A stretch of DNA of 22,147 nt, from NCBI GenBank assembly GCA_944354085.1, contig CALVPW010000027.1:1-22147 (forward strand), in the 5' to 3' direction. Both the position numbers and the translations under genes were made by a program. Origin of the DNA: an uncultured Clostridia bacterium (GTDB lineage Bacteria > Bacillota > Clostridia > Christensenellales > Borkfalkiaceae). The notes beneath the pieces are model-generated. The model had not been told where the DNA came from. It did not search any database and saw nothing but the letters and a program-made list of their open reading frames with translations. Within the stretch, counting starts at the first letter, position 1; the number at the start of each line of letters is the position of its first letter. Shown here one piece after another: positions 14,629 to 21,725 of the stretch.

Positions 14629-16677
14629 ATGAGTATCTCTGCAAAAGATATCCGCAACATCGCCATCGTCGGACACAGCGGCGAGGGCAAGACCACCCTC
14701 TTTGAGGCCATGCTCTTCAACGGCGGCGCCATCGAACGCATGGGCAAGATCGAGAACGGCACGACGGTCTCCGACTTCGACGAGCAGGAGATCGCAAGAA
14801 AGATGTCCGTCTCCCTCTCGGCGAGTTCCGTCGTGTGGAAGGACGTGAAGATCAACCTTTTGGACGTGCCCGGTTTTTACGACTTTGAGGGCGAATTTTC
14901 GCAAGCGCTGCGGGCGGCGGGCGCCGTCGTCGTCGTGACGGGCGCAAACGGCGCCGTGACGGTGGGCGCGGAAAAAGCCATCGATCTTTGCCTGCGCGCC
15001 AAAAAACCCATCATCATCTTTATCAACGGCATGGATAAGGAGAACGCCGATTACAACGCCACCGTGGCGGCGTTCAAGGAAAAATATAAAAACAAGCTCG
15101 CTCCCATCCAGATCCCCATCATGGAGGGCAAAAAGATGGTGGGCAACGCCAACGCGCTCACGGGCAAGGCGTACCACTTTACCAACACGGGTCCCGAAGA
15201 GATCGCCGTGCCCGAAGAATACCGCCGCGATTACGAGGCGATGCGCCTCTCTTTGATGGAGACCGCCGCCGAAAACGACGACGTGCTCCTCGAAAAATAC
15301 TTCGATCAGGGCTTCCTCTCGCGCGAGGACATGATCCACGGCATCCGCAAGGGCATCTTCAATATCAACGTTATCCCCGTGATGGCGGGCAGCGCCCTGC
15401 AAAACAAGGGCGTCATCAATTTGATGAACGAGATCGTCAAATACCTGCCCGAAGCCGCCGAACGCGCCGCCCAGCCCGCGCTCGATATGACGAGCAACAC
15501 GATGGTCGGCATCCCCTGCGAGGAGGACGGTCCCTTCGCCGCACAGGTCTTTAAGACCGCCGTCGATCCCTTCGTGGGCAAGATGAACTATCTGCGCGTC
15601 TGCCGCGGCGCCCTGAAGGCGGGCATGACCGTGCTCAATCCCAATACGAACACCGTCGAGCGCATCGCCGCCGTGTACCTCATCAAGGGCAAAAAGCTCG
15701 AACCCGTCCAAACGCTCGGCGCGGGCGATATCGGCGCGGTGAGCAAGCTCGCGAACACGGGCACGGGCGATACGCTGTGCGACGAGGCGGCTCCCGTCAG
15801 ATTCGACCCCATCCCCTTCCACAAACCCGTCCTGTATATGGCAGTCTACGCCGCCGTCCGCGGCACCGAGGACAAGGTGTTCGGCGGGCTCAACCGCCTC
15901 ACCGAAGAGGACAAGAGCTTTACCGTTACCAAAAATCCCGATACGGGCGAGACGCTCGTGGGCGGGCAGGGCGAAGTACACCTCGACGTCATCAAGAAAA
16001 AGCTCAAATCGAAGTTCGGTGCCGACGCCGACTTCCGCACGCCCGCCGTCGCCTATAAGGAGACCATCCGCAAGACGGCGCTCGCCGAAGGCAAGTATAA
16101 AAAACAAACGGGCGGGCACGGACAGTACGGTCACTGCAAGATCCGCTTTGAACCGTGCGAAAAAGACTTTGAATTTGACGAAGAGGTCGTGGGCGGCACG
16201 GTGCCCAAGCAGTATATCCCCGCCGTCGAAAAGGGGCTTTTGGAGTGCCTCCCGCACGGCGTGCTGGCGGGATATCCCGTCATCCGCGTGAAAGCCGTCC
16301 TCTACGACGGCAGCTATCACGACGTCGACTCCTCGGAAGCGGCGTTCAAGGCGGCTGCCGAGATCGCCTTTAAGGAGGGCATGAAGAACGCCGATCCCGT
16401 GCTTCTGGAGCCCCTCTCGCACCTGAAGATCGCCGTGCCCGACCAATACGTGGGCGACGTGATGGGCGATCTGAACAAGCGCCGCGGCCGCATCATCGGC
16501 ATGGACGCGCAGGAAGACGGCACGCAGGTCGTCACCGCCGAAGCCCCGCAGGGCGAACTTTTGACGTACGCCACCGCCCTCCGTTCCATGACGCAGGGCA
16601 GAGGGAAATTTACCGAGACGTTCGCACGCTACGAACAGGCGCCCGACGCCGTCCTCCAATCGCTCGTCAAACAATAA
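14629..16677 (+). CDS. EF-G-like translation-factor GTPase (EF-G2 type)
   Basis: The 682-residue protein starts at the ATG at 14629, with AAGGGG about 12 bases upstream. It has the full EF-G domain order: G domain, beta-barrel domain II, then domains III-V, with GGHGQYGH near 500 and the C-terminal YATALRSMTQGRGKF. Bona fide EF-G drives ribosomal translocation. This belongs to the EF-G-like branch because its G motifs differ. G1 is GHSGEGKTT (15-23), not GHIDAGKTT. G3 is DVPGFYDF (79-86), with Phe83 where the catalytic His of DTPGH stands. G4 is NGMD (133-136), not NKMD. Reduced or altered GTPase use is inferred. It is monocistronic, away from str-operon ribosomal genes. The cellular role of such paralogues is not settled. 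Confidence 0.92.
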   Translation: MSISAKDIRNIAIVGHSGEGKTTLFEAMLFNGGAIERMGKIENGTTVSDFDEQEIARKMSVSLSASSVVWKDVKINLLDVPGFYDFEGEFSQALRAAGAVVVVTGANGAVTVGAEKAIDLCLRAKKPIIIFINGMDKENADYNATVAAFKEKYKNKLAPIQIPIMEGKKMVGNANALTGKAYHFTNTGPEEIAVPEEYRRDYEAMRLSLMETAAENDDVLLEKYFDQGFLSREDMIHGIRKGIFNINVIPVMAGSALQNKGVINLMNEIVKYLPEAAERAAQPALDMTSNTMVGIPCEEDGPFAAQVFKTAVDPFVGKMNYLRVCRGALKAGMTVLNPNTNTVERIAAVYLIKGKKLEPVQTLGAGDIGAVSKLANTGTGDTLCDEAAPVRFDPIPFHKPVLYMAVYAAVRGTEDKVFGGLNRLTEEDKSFTVTKNPDTGETLVGGQGEVHLDVIKKKLKSKFGADADFRTPAVAYKETIRKTALAEGKYKKQTGGHGQYGHCKIRFEPCEKDFEFDEEVVGGTVPKQYIPAVEKGLLECLPHGVLAGYPVIRVKAVLYDGSYHDVDSSEAAFKAAAEIAFKEGMKNADPVLLEPLSHLKIAVPDQYVGDVMGDLNKRRGRIIGMDAQEDGTQVVTAEAPQGELLTYATALRSMTQGRGKFTETFARYEQAPDAVLQSLVKQ

Positions 16678-16706
16678 CGCCTACCCGCAGCATTTTGTTC
16701 CTTCAA

Positions 16707-16744
16707 AACAAGCCGCCCCGAGGTTCTCCTCGGGGCGGCTTGTT
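16707..16744. terminator. Strong hairpin between convergent EF-G-like and gtrA genes
   Basis: A perfect 17-bp stem, AACAAGCCGCCCCGAGG with its complement around a TTCT loop, lies between two convergent genes. The T-tracts are interrupted on both sides (TTGTTG on plus, TTGTTTTG on minus), but the stem is very stable. Confidence 0.8.
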
Positions 16745-16762
16745 GTGCGTTCATGTATCCAT

Positions 16763-17344
16763 TCATTCCTCGGCGGGCGGCTGTTCGCGCTCCGCTTCTT
16801 GCGTGCGCGCCGCTTGCTTTTTGGAAAACAGGCGCACGATCTTTTGCGTGACGCGGTCGTTGAAGACCACGAATTTATCCCAGAAAAATTCCGTGACGAA
16901 GTTGACGACCATCATCATAAAGGTGACGAGCAGCCCCATCGACGCGGGCAGGCGCGCCGCAATGGCGTCGCCGCCGAACACGGACAGCGGAATGAACGCG
17001 CAGTAGTAGAGCGCGACGAGCGTCATCGCCACGGGCACGTTGTTGGCTGCACGGAAGGTAAATTTGCGGTTGAAGGTAAAATTCCACAAGACCGACAGCA
17101 GCACGCTGATCAGATAGGCGGGCCACCACGGGAGCCAGCCCGTCCAATCGCACAAGATCCCGTCGGCGACCAGCTGTATGACCCCCGCCGAGATCGAAAA
17201 GCCCGTGAATTTTAAGACCTGCAAAAACTGCGCCTTTTTTGTCTGCGGCGCGGCGCTTGCCTCTGCCTGCGGCGGCTGTTCCGCGGCGGGCGGCGCTCCC
17301 TGCCCCCCTTCCTGCGGGCGCTCCGTCTCCAAACGATCGTCCAT
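16763..17344 (-). CDS. GtrA-family membrane protein
   Basis: The 193-residue protein starts at the ATG at 17344 after AGGAAAG; upstream codons would cross the promoter. Residues 1-36 are an unusual Pro/Ala/Glu/Gln-rich cytoplasmic extension. The GtrA domain spans about 41-175 with four membrane helices. The family motif WNFTFNRKFTF is at 87-97, and a second, similar EFFWDKFVVFNDR ends the domain. The tail is charged (KKQAARTQEAEREQ). GtrA proteins are thought to help flip polyprenyl-linked sugars for decoration of cell-surface glycans or teichoic acids. No glycosyltransferase partner is adjacent. It has its own promoter at 17376-17404. Confidence 0.87.
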   Translation of the reverse strand: MDDRLETERPQEGGQGAPPAAEQPPQAEASAAPQTKKAQFLQVLKFTGFSISAGVIQLVADGILCDWTGWLPWWPAYLISVLLSVLWNFTFNRKFTFRAANNVPVAMTLVALYYCAFIPLSVFGGDAIAARLPASMGLLVTFMMMVVNFVTEFFWDKFVVFNDRVTQKIVRLFSKKQAARTQEAEREQPPAEE

Positions 17345-17375
17345 CTTTCCTATCTCTCCTTCCTGTCGTCGCCCT

Positions 17376-17404
17376 ATTATACTATACAAGCGCCGTTTGC
17401 GCAA
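17376..17404 (-). promoter_or_regulatory. Promoter of the gtrA-family gene
   Basis: On the minus strand TTGCGC (17399-17404) and TATAAT (17376-17381) are 17 bases apart. The -35 overlaps the small palindrome TTTGCGCAAA. It diverges from the tRNA-Leu promoter about 20 bases away. Confidence 0.65.
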
Positions 17405-17423
17405 ACGATTTTGCCGCCGCCGC

Positions 17424-17452
17424 TTGACTTTTTTCCTGCGGTCTGCTATACT
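17424..17452 (+). promoter_or_regulatory. Promoter of tRNA-Leu
   Basis: TTGACT (17424-17429) and TATACT (17447-17452) are 17 bases apart, and the mature tRNA begins 22 bases after the -10. Confidence 0.8.
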
Positions 17453-17474
17453 TGTAAACACGGTTTATCGAGAA

Positions 17475-17561
17475 GCGAGTATGGCGAAACAGGCAGACGC
17501 AAGGGACTTAAAATCCCTCGGTGGCGACACCGTATCGGTTCAAATCCGATTACTCGCACCA
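17475..17561 (+). tRNA. tRNA-Leu (anticodon TAA)
   Basis: The 87-base class II tRNA has the acceptor GCGAGTA paired with TACTCGC. The anticodon stem AGGGA/TCCCT encloses CTTAAAA, giving anticodon TAA. It has a long variable arm (CGGTGGCGACACCG) and an encoded CCA. Its 3' end is the start of the tandem repeat downstream, and its last bases take part in a 21-bp inverted repeat with 17591-17600. Confidence 0.96.
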
Positions 17562-17718
17562 CGCAAAAAGGGCGCAAAAGCGCCCTTTTTGCGTGGTGCG
17601 GGATAAGAGGATTTGAAAATTCTTTCAAATCCGCGCGCAGACGGCGGCGGAGCACGGAGCACGCGCATAACAACCTGCCCTTCCCGCCGTCAAAGCTCCC
17701 GCGCGGAGCGGCGGGATC
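17552..17718. repeat. Tandem structured repeat, unit 1 (167 bp, begins in tRNA-Leu 3' end)
   Basis: The unit runs from ACTCGCACCACGC in the tRNA end through a terminator-like hairpin. A conserved block follows, 17591-17705. This starts GCGTGGTGCGGGATAAGAGG and contains the hairpin GGATTTGAAA-ATTC-TTTCAAATCC (17609-17632) and a GACGGCGG/CCGCCGTC long-range pair. The block matches unit 2 without gaps at 107 of 115 positions by eye. This and unit 2 fill the 321 bases between tRNA-Leu and the next gene. Frames crossing it look like shadow sequence. Confidence 0.85.
17562..17592 (+). terminator. Terminator of tRNA-Leu
   Basis: GCAAAAAGGGCGC-AAAA-GCGCCCTTTTTGC ends in five T residues at 17586-17590. 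The inverted repeat continues outward to 17555 and 17600, so the full palindrome takes in the ACCA end of the tRNA. Confidence 0.85.
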
Positions 17719-17872
17719 ACTCGCACGCAAAAACGACCCCCTGCGGGTCGTCTTTTTGCGTGGTGCGGGATAAGAGGATCTGAAAATTCTTTCTGATCCG
17801 CGCGCAGGCGGCGGCGGAGCACGGAGCACGCGCATAGCAGCCTGCCCTTCCCGCCGACAAAGCCCCCGCGCG
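17719..17872. repeat. Tandem structured repeat, unit 2 (partial, 154 bp)
   Basis: The second copy starts at ACTCGCACGC (17719), exactly 167 bases after the same point in unit 1, and stops matching at 17872. Its entry hairpin has a different sequence (ACGACCC/GGGTCGT inside CGCAAAAA/TTTTTGCG) but the same position and shape. In the central hairpin one pair changes from T-A to C-G on both arms, a compensatory change; another becomes a T-T mismatch. It ends 10 bases before the stop of the following minus-strand gene. Confidence 0.85.
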
Positions 17873-17882
17873 AAACACGCCG

Positions 17883-18320
17883 CTATTCCTGCGGGCGGGC
17901 GCGCGAATAGCGGTGACGGAAACTGTACAGGGCAAAATCCGCCGCCTCTTTGCAGAGCTCCACAAGGCGCACATCGTCGCCGAAGGTATACGAAAGCCAC
18001 GTTTTTGCGCCGCCGCAGGCGATCTCGATGCAAACGGGAAAATCCGCCACGGGCATGGCGCGCGCCGCCTTGGAATATTTGAGCCGCATCACCCGCTGCA
18101 TTTTCCGCTCGAACGAAGCGACGGCTCTGTCGTCGCAGCGCACCGCCACGATCGCGGGCAGCCCGTCGCGCGGCGTGCCTGCCGACAGGAACGCGAACGC
18201 GTCCCCGCGCAGGATATAGGCGGCGATGCGCTCTTCCAGCCAACGGATGCGGTAATATACGCCCTCGGATACGCTGCGGAGCGCACCCGCGGCGCCTTCT
18301 AAGGGATACGTCACTTGCAT
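17883..18320 (-). CDS. Unknown 145-residue protein, probably from a leaderless mRNA
   Basis: I do not recognise this family. The protein starts MQVTYPLEGAAGALRSVSEG at the ATG at 18320. It has no signal peptide or membrane span and reads as a compact mixed alpha/beta protein. Notable segments are YYRIRWLEERIAAYIL, AIVAVRCDD, FPVCIEIACGGAKTWLSYTF and a basic tail (FRHRYSRARPQE). Alternating strands and helices with GGAKTWLSYTFGDD near the end suggest a small ligand-binding or regulatory fold, but that is a guess. No Shine-Dalgarno precedes the ATG; the -10 TATAAT ends only 6 bases before it. The codon pattern is like that of its neighbours, so transfer is not suggested. It ends next to the tandem repeat. 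Confidence 0.72.
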   Translation of the reverse strand: MQVTYPLEGAAGALRSVSEGVYYRIRWLEERIAAYILRGDAFAFLSAGTPRDGLPAIVAVRCDDRAVASFERKMQRVMRLKYSKAARAMPVADFPVCIEIACGGAKTWLSYTFGDDVRLVELCKEAADFALYSFRHRYSRARPQE

Positions 18321-18326
18321 AGCCGC

Positions 18327-18355
18327 ATTATAGCACGTCCCCCGCCGCTTTGCAA
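18327..18355 (-). promoter_or_regulatory. Strong promoter placing the transcript start at the ATG
   Basis: On the minus strand TTGCAA (18350-18355) and TATAAT (18327-18332) are 17 bases apart, with TGC before the -10. The normal start distance, 6-8 bases past the -10, falls on the ATG at 18320 itself. Confidence 0.75.
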
Positions 18356-18374
18356 GGGGCTGCATTCTTTTTTG

Positions 18375-18410
18375 CAAACAAAACTCCCGCCAAAGCGGGA
18401 GTTTTGTTTG
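18375..18410 (-). terminator. Terminator of the calcium ATPase gene
   Basis: A perfect 16-bp stem (CAAACAAAACTCCCGC with its complement, 4-base loop) begins two bases after the ATPase stop codon. The T-rich 3' arm is on the minus strand. Confidence 0.85.
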
Positions 18411-18412
18411 TT

Positions 18413-21055
18413 TTATTTGTGATGACGGACAAGGTCGAACGCTTTGGCGATCTCCATCACGATGATGGGCACCGCGGCGAGCGCAAGTCCGATCACGTAC
18501 ACCTGCCAAGGCAGATACGCCGCGCCGAAGCCGAACACTTTCATCACGCCCGGCGTGAAGAGCACGAAAGCGATGAGCCCGATGGCGAGCAGCGTGACCC
18601 AGTTCAAGATCTTGTTGGAGAAAGGTCCGATCTTGAAGAGCGAATGCCCCGAGCGCATGTTGTACGCGTGGAGCGTCTGCGAGAGCGCAAGAACGAGGAA
18701 GGTCGCAGCCGAGCAGCCCTCTTCGCTCAGCCCGTAGCCGTAACGGGCGATACAGTAGCTCGCCAGCGCGAGCGCCGCGAACATGCACCCCTGCAAGACG
18801 ATCTGCAAGCCGTATCCGTGCGCGAAGATGCTCTCGTTTTTGGAGCGCGGCTTTTGCCGCATGACGTCGGGCTCGAGCTTTTCCATGCCGAGCGCCACGG
18901 CGGGCAGCGAATCGCCGATGAGATTGATCCACAGCAGCTGGATGGAGATAAAGGGCGAGATCTGCCAGATACACATGGCGAGGAAGACGACGATGACCTC
19001 CGAAATGTTCGTCCCGAGCAGGAAGCCGACCACCTTTTTGATGTTGGAGTAGATGCCGCGCCCTTCTTTGACGGCGTCGACGATGGTCGCAAAGTTATCG
19101 TCGGTGAGCGTCATGTCGGCGGCGCCCTTGGCGACGTCGGTGCCCGTGATGCCCATCGCGCAGCCGATATCGGCTGCCTTTAAGGCGGGCGCGTCGTTGA
19201 CGCCGTCGCCCGTCATGGAGACGACCTGCCCCTTCTTTTGCCATGCCTTGACGATCCTGATCTTGTTCTCGGGCGAGACGCGGGCGTAGACGGCGATATT
19301 GCCGACTTCCGCATCCAGCTCCTCGTCGCTCATCCTGTCGAGCTCGGCGCCCGTGATCGCCCTGTCGTTCTCGGTGAGGATGCCGAGTTCCTTGGCGATG
19401 GCGGAGGCGGTGACGACGTGGTCGCCCGTGATCATGACGGGCTTGATGCCCGCTTCGCGGCAGACGGCGACCGCCGCTTTCGCCTCGGGACGGGGCGGAT
19501 CGATCATGCCGACGAGCCCTAAAAAGGTGAGCCCGTTTTCCAGCGCTTCGGGCGTGGGCTCGGCGGGGACTTCGTCGATGTATTTATAGCCGACGGCGAG
19601 CACGCGGAGGGCGTCCGCGCTCATCGCGTCGTTGGCGGCGCGGGCGGCTTCGACGTCGCCCGCCACGCAGCGGGAAGCCATCACGTCGAACGCGCCCTTG
19701 ACGATGGCAACGTATTTTCCGTCGATCTTGTTGACGGTGGTCATCAGCTTTCTGTCCGAATCGAAGGGAAGCTCCGCAAGACGTGGATATTCCGCGTTGA
19801 GCACTTCCTTGGGATCGCCCGCCTTGTATGCGGCGAGGACGATCGCCGTTTCGGTGGGATCGCCGATATGCGTCTCTTTGCCGTCCTCCACCGTAACGGA
19901 GCCGTCGCAGCACAGCGTGCCCCATGCGAGCAGGCGGCGCACCGCGGGCGAAGCGGACGCGGCGTCCAGCGTTTCGACGCTGCCGCCGTCGAGATAGGTT
20001 TTTACGAGGGTCATGCGGTTTTGGGTGAGGGTGCCCGTTTTATCCGAACAGATGACGGACGCCGACCCGAGCGTTTCCACGGCGGGGAGCCGTTTGATGA
20101 TGGCGTTCTTTTTGACCATCCGCGTGACGCCGATGGAGAGCACGATGGTGACGACGGCGGGAAGCCCTTCGGGGATCGCCGAGACGGCGAGCGAGACGGC
20201 GGTCATGAACAGATCCAGCCATTCGAGCCCCACGCACGCGCCCACGATGAAGATGATGACGCACGCCGCGAGCGCCACGAAGCCGAGATATTTGCCCATG
20301 CGCGCGAGCTTTTCCTGCAAGGGGGTGCGCGTCTCCTTTTCGCCTGCGAGGAGGTTCGCGATCTTGCCCATCTCCGTCTTCATGCCCGTTCCCGTGACGA
20401 CGGCGGTACCCGTGCCGTACGTCACCGAGCAGCCCGTGAACACCATGTTGGAGCGGTCGCCGATGGGCGCATCGTCCTTGACGGTCTCACGCGCGTCCTT
20501 TTCGGACGGGACGCTCTCGCCCGTGAGGGCGGATTCTTCCGACTTTAAGTTGGTGCTCTCCAACAGGCGGGCGTCGGCGGGCACAAAGTCGCCCGCTTCC
20601 AAAAAGATGATATCGCCCGGCACGAGCGCGCTCGCGGCGACGATCTGCTCCTTGCCGTCGCGCAAAACGCGGGCATGCGGCGCAGACATGTTTTTGAGCG
20701 CTTCGAGCGCCTTTTCCGCCTTGCTCTCCTGTACGAGCCCCATGATGGCGTTGAGGACGACGATGAACACGATGAGCGCGGGCTCCACGAATTCGAGCGC
20801 CTCCCCCTCCCCCGAGGACACCTGCACGCAGGTGATGACGAACGAGATGACCGCCGCGATGAGCAGGATGATGATCATCACGTCGGCAAACTGCTCAAAG
20901 AACCGCCTTGCAAGGCTCTTCTTTTTGCGCTCGTCGAGCTTGTTGGGACCGTACTCGGCTTGCAGCGCCTGTACGCGCTCGTCCGAAAGCCCCTTCTTTA
21001 CGTCCGTGCCGAGCGCTTTTACGACTTCTTCGGCAGGTGTGCTGTGGTAAACCAA
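18413..21055 (-). CDS. P-type calcium-transporting ATPase (SERCA-like, P2A)
   Basis: The 880-residue protein starts at a TTG at 21055, five bases after a perfect AGGAGG (21061-21066). It exports Ca2+ from the cytoplasm at the cost of ATP. The cation ATPase N-domain is followed by paired helices, the TGES loop at 178-181, IPEGLP at 294-299, and the phosphorylation site DKTGT with Asp338. TGDGVND lies at 615-621, and ten membrane helices are expected. The Ca-site residues match SERCA: Glu296 (E309), Asn683 and Glu686 (N768, E771), Asn711 and Asp715 (N796, D800). The SERCA T799 position is Gly714. Most liganding residues are kept, so calcium is a better call than Na/K or H. It has its own promoter downstream of the tRNA cluster. 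Confidence 0.94.
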   Translation of the reverse strand: MVYHSTPAEEVVKALGTDVKKGLSDERVQALQAEYGPNKLDERKKKSLARRFFEQFADVMIIILLIAAVISFVITCVQVSSGEGEALEFVEPALIVFIVVLNAIMGLVQESKAEKALEALKNMSAPHARVLRDGKEQIVAASALVPGDIIFLEAGDFVPADARLLESTNLKSEESALTGESVPSEKDARETVKDDAPIGDRSNMVFTGCSVTYGTGTAVVTGTGMKTEMGKIANLLAGEKETRTPLQEKLARMGKYLGFVALAACVIIFIVGACVGLEWLDLFMTAVSLAVSAIPEGLPAVVTIVLSIGVTRMVKKNAIIKRLPAVETLGSASVICSDKTGTLTQNRMTLVKTYLDGGSVETLDAASASPAVRRLLAWGTLCCDGSVTVEDGKETHIGDPTETAIVLAAYKAGDPKEVLNAEYPRLAELPFDSDRKLMTTVNKIDGKYVAIVKGAFDVMASRCVAGDVEAARAANDAMSADALRVLAVGYKYIDEVPAEPTPEALENGLTFLGLVGMIDPPRPEAKAAVAVCREAGIKPVMITGDHVVTASAIAKELGILTENDRAITGAELDRMSDEELDAEVGNIAVYARVSPENKIRIVKAWQKKGQVVSMTGDGVNDAPALKAADIGCAMGITGTDVAKGAADMTLTDDNFATIVDAVKEGRGIYSNIKKVVGFLLGTNISEVIVVFLAMCIWQISPFISIQLLWINLIGDSLPAVALGMEKLEPDVMRQKPRSKNESIFAHGYGLQIVLQGCMFAALALASYCIARYGYGLSEEGCSAATFLVLALSQTLHAYNMRSGHSLFKIGPFSNKILNWVTLLAIGLIAFVLFTPGVMKVFGFGAAYLPWQVYVIGLALAAVPIIVMEIAKAFDLVRHHK

Positions 21056-21075
21056 AATGACCTCCTCGATCTTCT

Positions 21076-21104
21076 TGTATATTGCGTCCGCAAACTGCGG
21101 GCAA
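21076..21104 (-). promoter_or_regulatory. Candidate promoter of the calcium ATPase gene
   Basis: On the minus strand TTGCCC (21099-21104) and TATACA (21076-21081) are 17 bases apart. The transcript would start just before the AGGAGG, giving a very short leader. A CCGCA/TGCGG hairpin lies within the spacer. Confidence 0.45.
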
Positions 21105-21120
21105 CGCCTTGGGTGCGCCG

Positions 21121-21142
21121 CCGCCCGATCAGGGCGGTTTTT
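21121..21142 (+). terminator. Plus-strand terminator-like hairpin between ATPase and tRNA cluster
   Basis: CCGCCC-GATCA-GGGCGG is followed by five T residues on the plus strand, although no plus-strand gene precedes it. It may block antisense transcription into the tRNA operon. Confidence 0.5.
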
Positions 21143-21154
21143 CGGCGAGAAAGT

Positions 21155-21192
21155 AAAAAAACGGTCAGCGAGCGAAACCCCGCAAACCGTTT
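21155..21192 (-). terminator. Terminator of the tRNA-Val-Gly-Cys operon
   Basis: On the minus strand AAACGGT pairs with ACCGTTT, with an inner GCG/CGC pairing, followed by a run of seven T residues. It lies 6 bases after tRNA-Cys. Confidence 0.8.
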
Positions 21193-21197
21193 CATCT

Positions 21198-21272
21198 TGG
21201 AGGCGCCACCCGGATTTGAACCGGGGAGTCAGGGTTTTGCAGACCCTTGCCTTACCTCTTGGCTATGGCGCC
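21198..21272 (-). tRNA. tRNA-Cys (anticodon GCA)
   Basis: The acceptor GGCGCCA pairs with TGGCGCC. The anticodon stem AGGGT/ACCCT encloses CTGCAAA, giving anticodon GCA. CCA is encoded at 21198-21200. It is the third gene of the tRNA operon. The spacer before it holds a CCCC..AAA/TTTGGGG hairpin that may help processing. Confidence 0.95.
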
Positions 21273-21331
21273 AAACCCGCCCCGAAACGATCGCTTTGGG
21301 GCAAAATAAAAACAGCGCGGAAATCTACGTT

Positions 21332-21406
21332 TGGAGCGGGAAACGAGACTCGAACCCGCGACATTCACCTTGGCAAGGTGACGCTCTACCACTGAGCTAT
21401 TCCCGC
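21332..21406 (-). tRNA. tRNA-Gly (anticodon GCC)
   Basis: The acceptor GCGGGAA pairs with TTCCCGC. The anticodon stem TCACC/GGTGA encloses TTGCCAA, giving anticodon GCC. The T loop is TTCGAGT, and CCA is encoded. It is the second gene of the operon. Confidence 0.95.
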
Positions 21407-21429
21407 ATAATTATGATTCCGCGCTGTGC

Positions 21430-21505
21430 TGGTGGAAACAACAGGGCTCGAACCTGTGACCCTCTGCTTGTAAGGCAGATGCTCTCCCAGCTGAGCTATG
21501 CTTCC
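21430..21505 (-). tRNA. tRNA-Val (anticodon TAC)
   Basis: The acceptor GGAAGCA pairs with TGTTTCC, with one G-T pair. The anticodon stem TCTGC/GCAGA encloses CTTACAA, giving anticodon TAC. The T loop is TTCGAGC, and CCA is encoded. It is the first gene of the operon, 14 bases after the -10. Confidence 0.96.
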
Positions 21506-21519
21506 GTATCAGCTTGAAT

Positions 21520-21548
21520 ACTATACCATACCTGCCCGCGAATTGCAA
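21520..21548 (-). promoter_or_regulatory. Promoter of the tRNA-Val-Gly-Cys operon
   Basis: On the minus strand TTGCAA (21543-21548) and TATAGT (21520-21525) are 17 bases apart, with an extended TGG before the -10. Confidence 0.8.
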
Positions 21549-21660
21549 GCGATTTTCTCTCCTTTTTCAAACTTTTTTCAAAAAAATTTTCGTGCTTCTG
21601 CCGCCCGATAAATAACCGCCCCTTTGCAGGGTACGCCCTCCTCTTCGTGACGATGCATAC

Positions 21661-21696
21661 AAGATAAGGGAAGCCGTATACGGCTTCCCTTATCTT
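21661..21696. repeat. Perfect 36-bp palindrome
   Basis: AAGATAAGGGAAGCCGTA is followed directly by its exact reverse complement. It sits between the coiled-coil gene and the tRNA operon. No uniform T-run follows on either strand, so it is an atypical terminator; a protein-binding site is another option. The remaining bases from 21549 to 21725 show no gene. Confidence 0.75.
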
Positions 21697-21725
21697 AATA
21701 AACATGATTGGAGGAGTTTGAACTT

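Noticed and set aside
13804..16674. Long open minus-strand frame across the EF-G-like and hydrolase genes
   Set aside because: It is antisense to a clearly conserved GTPase and runs across its promoter and leader into a second gene out of frame; no domains are visible.
17552..17882. Attachment site of an integrative element at tRNA-Leu
   Set aside because: Direct repeats of the tRNA end are present, but no integrase, relaxase or cargo lies between or beside them. It is kept only as a possible origin of the tandem repeat.
17625..17974. Small minus-strand frames across the tandem repeat
   Set aside because: They are repeats of Arg/Pro/Ala-rich sequence created by the structured units, without RBS or a conserved start.
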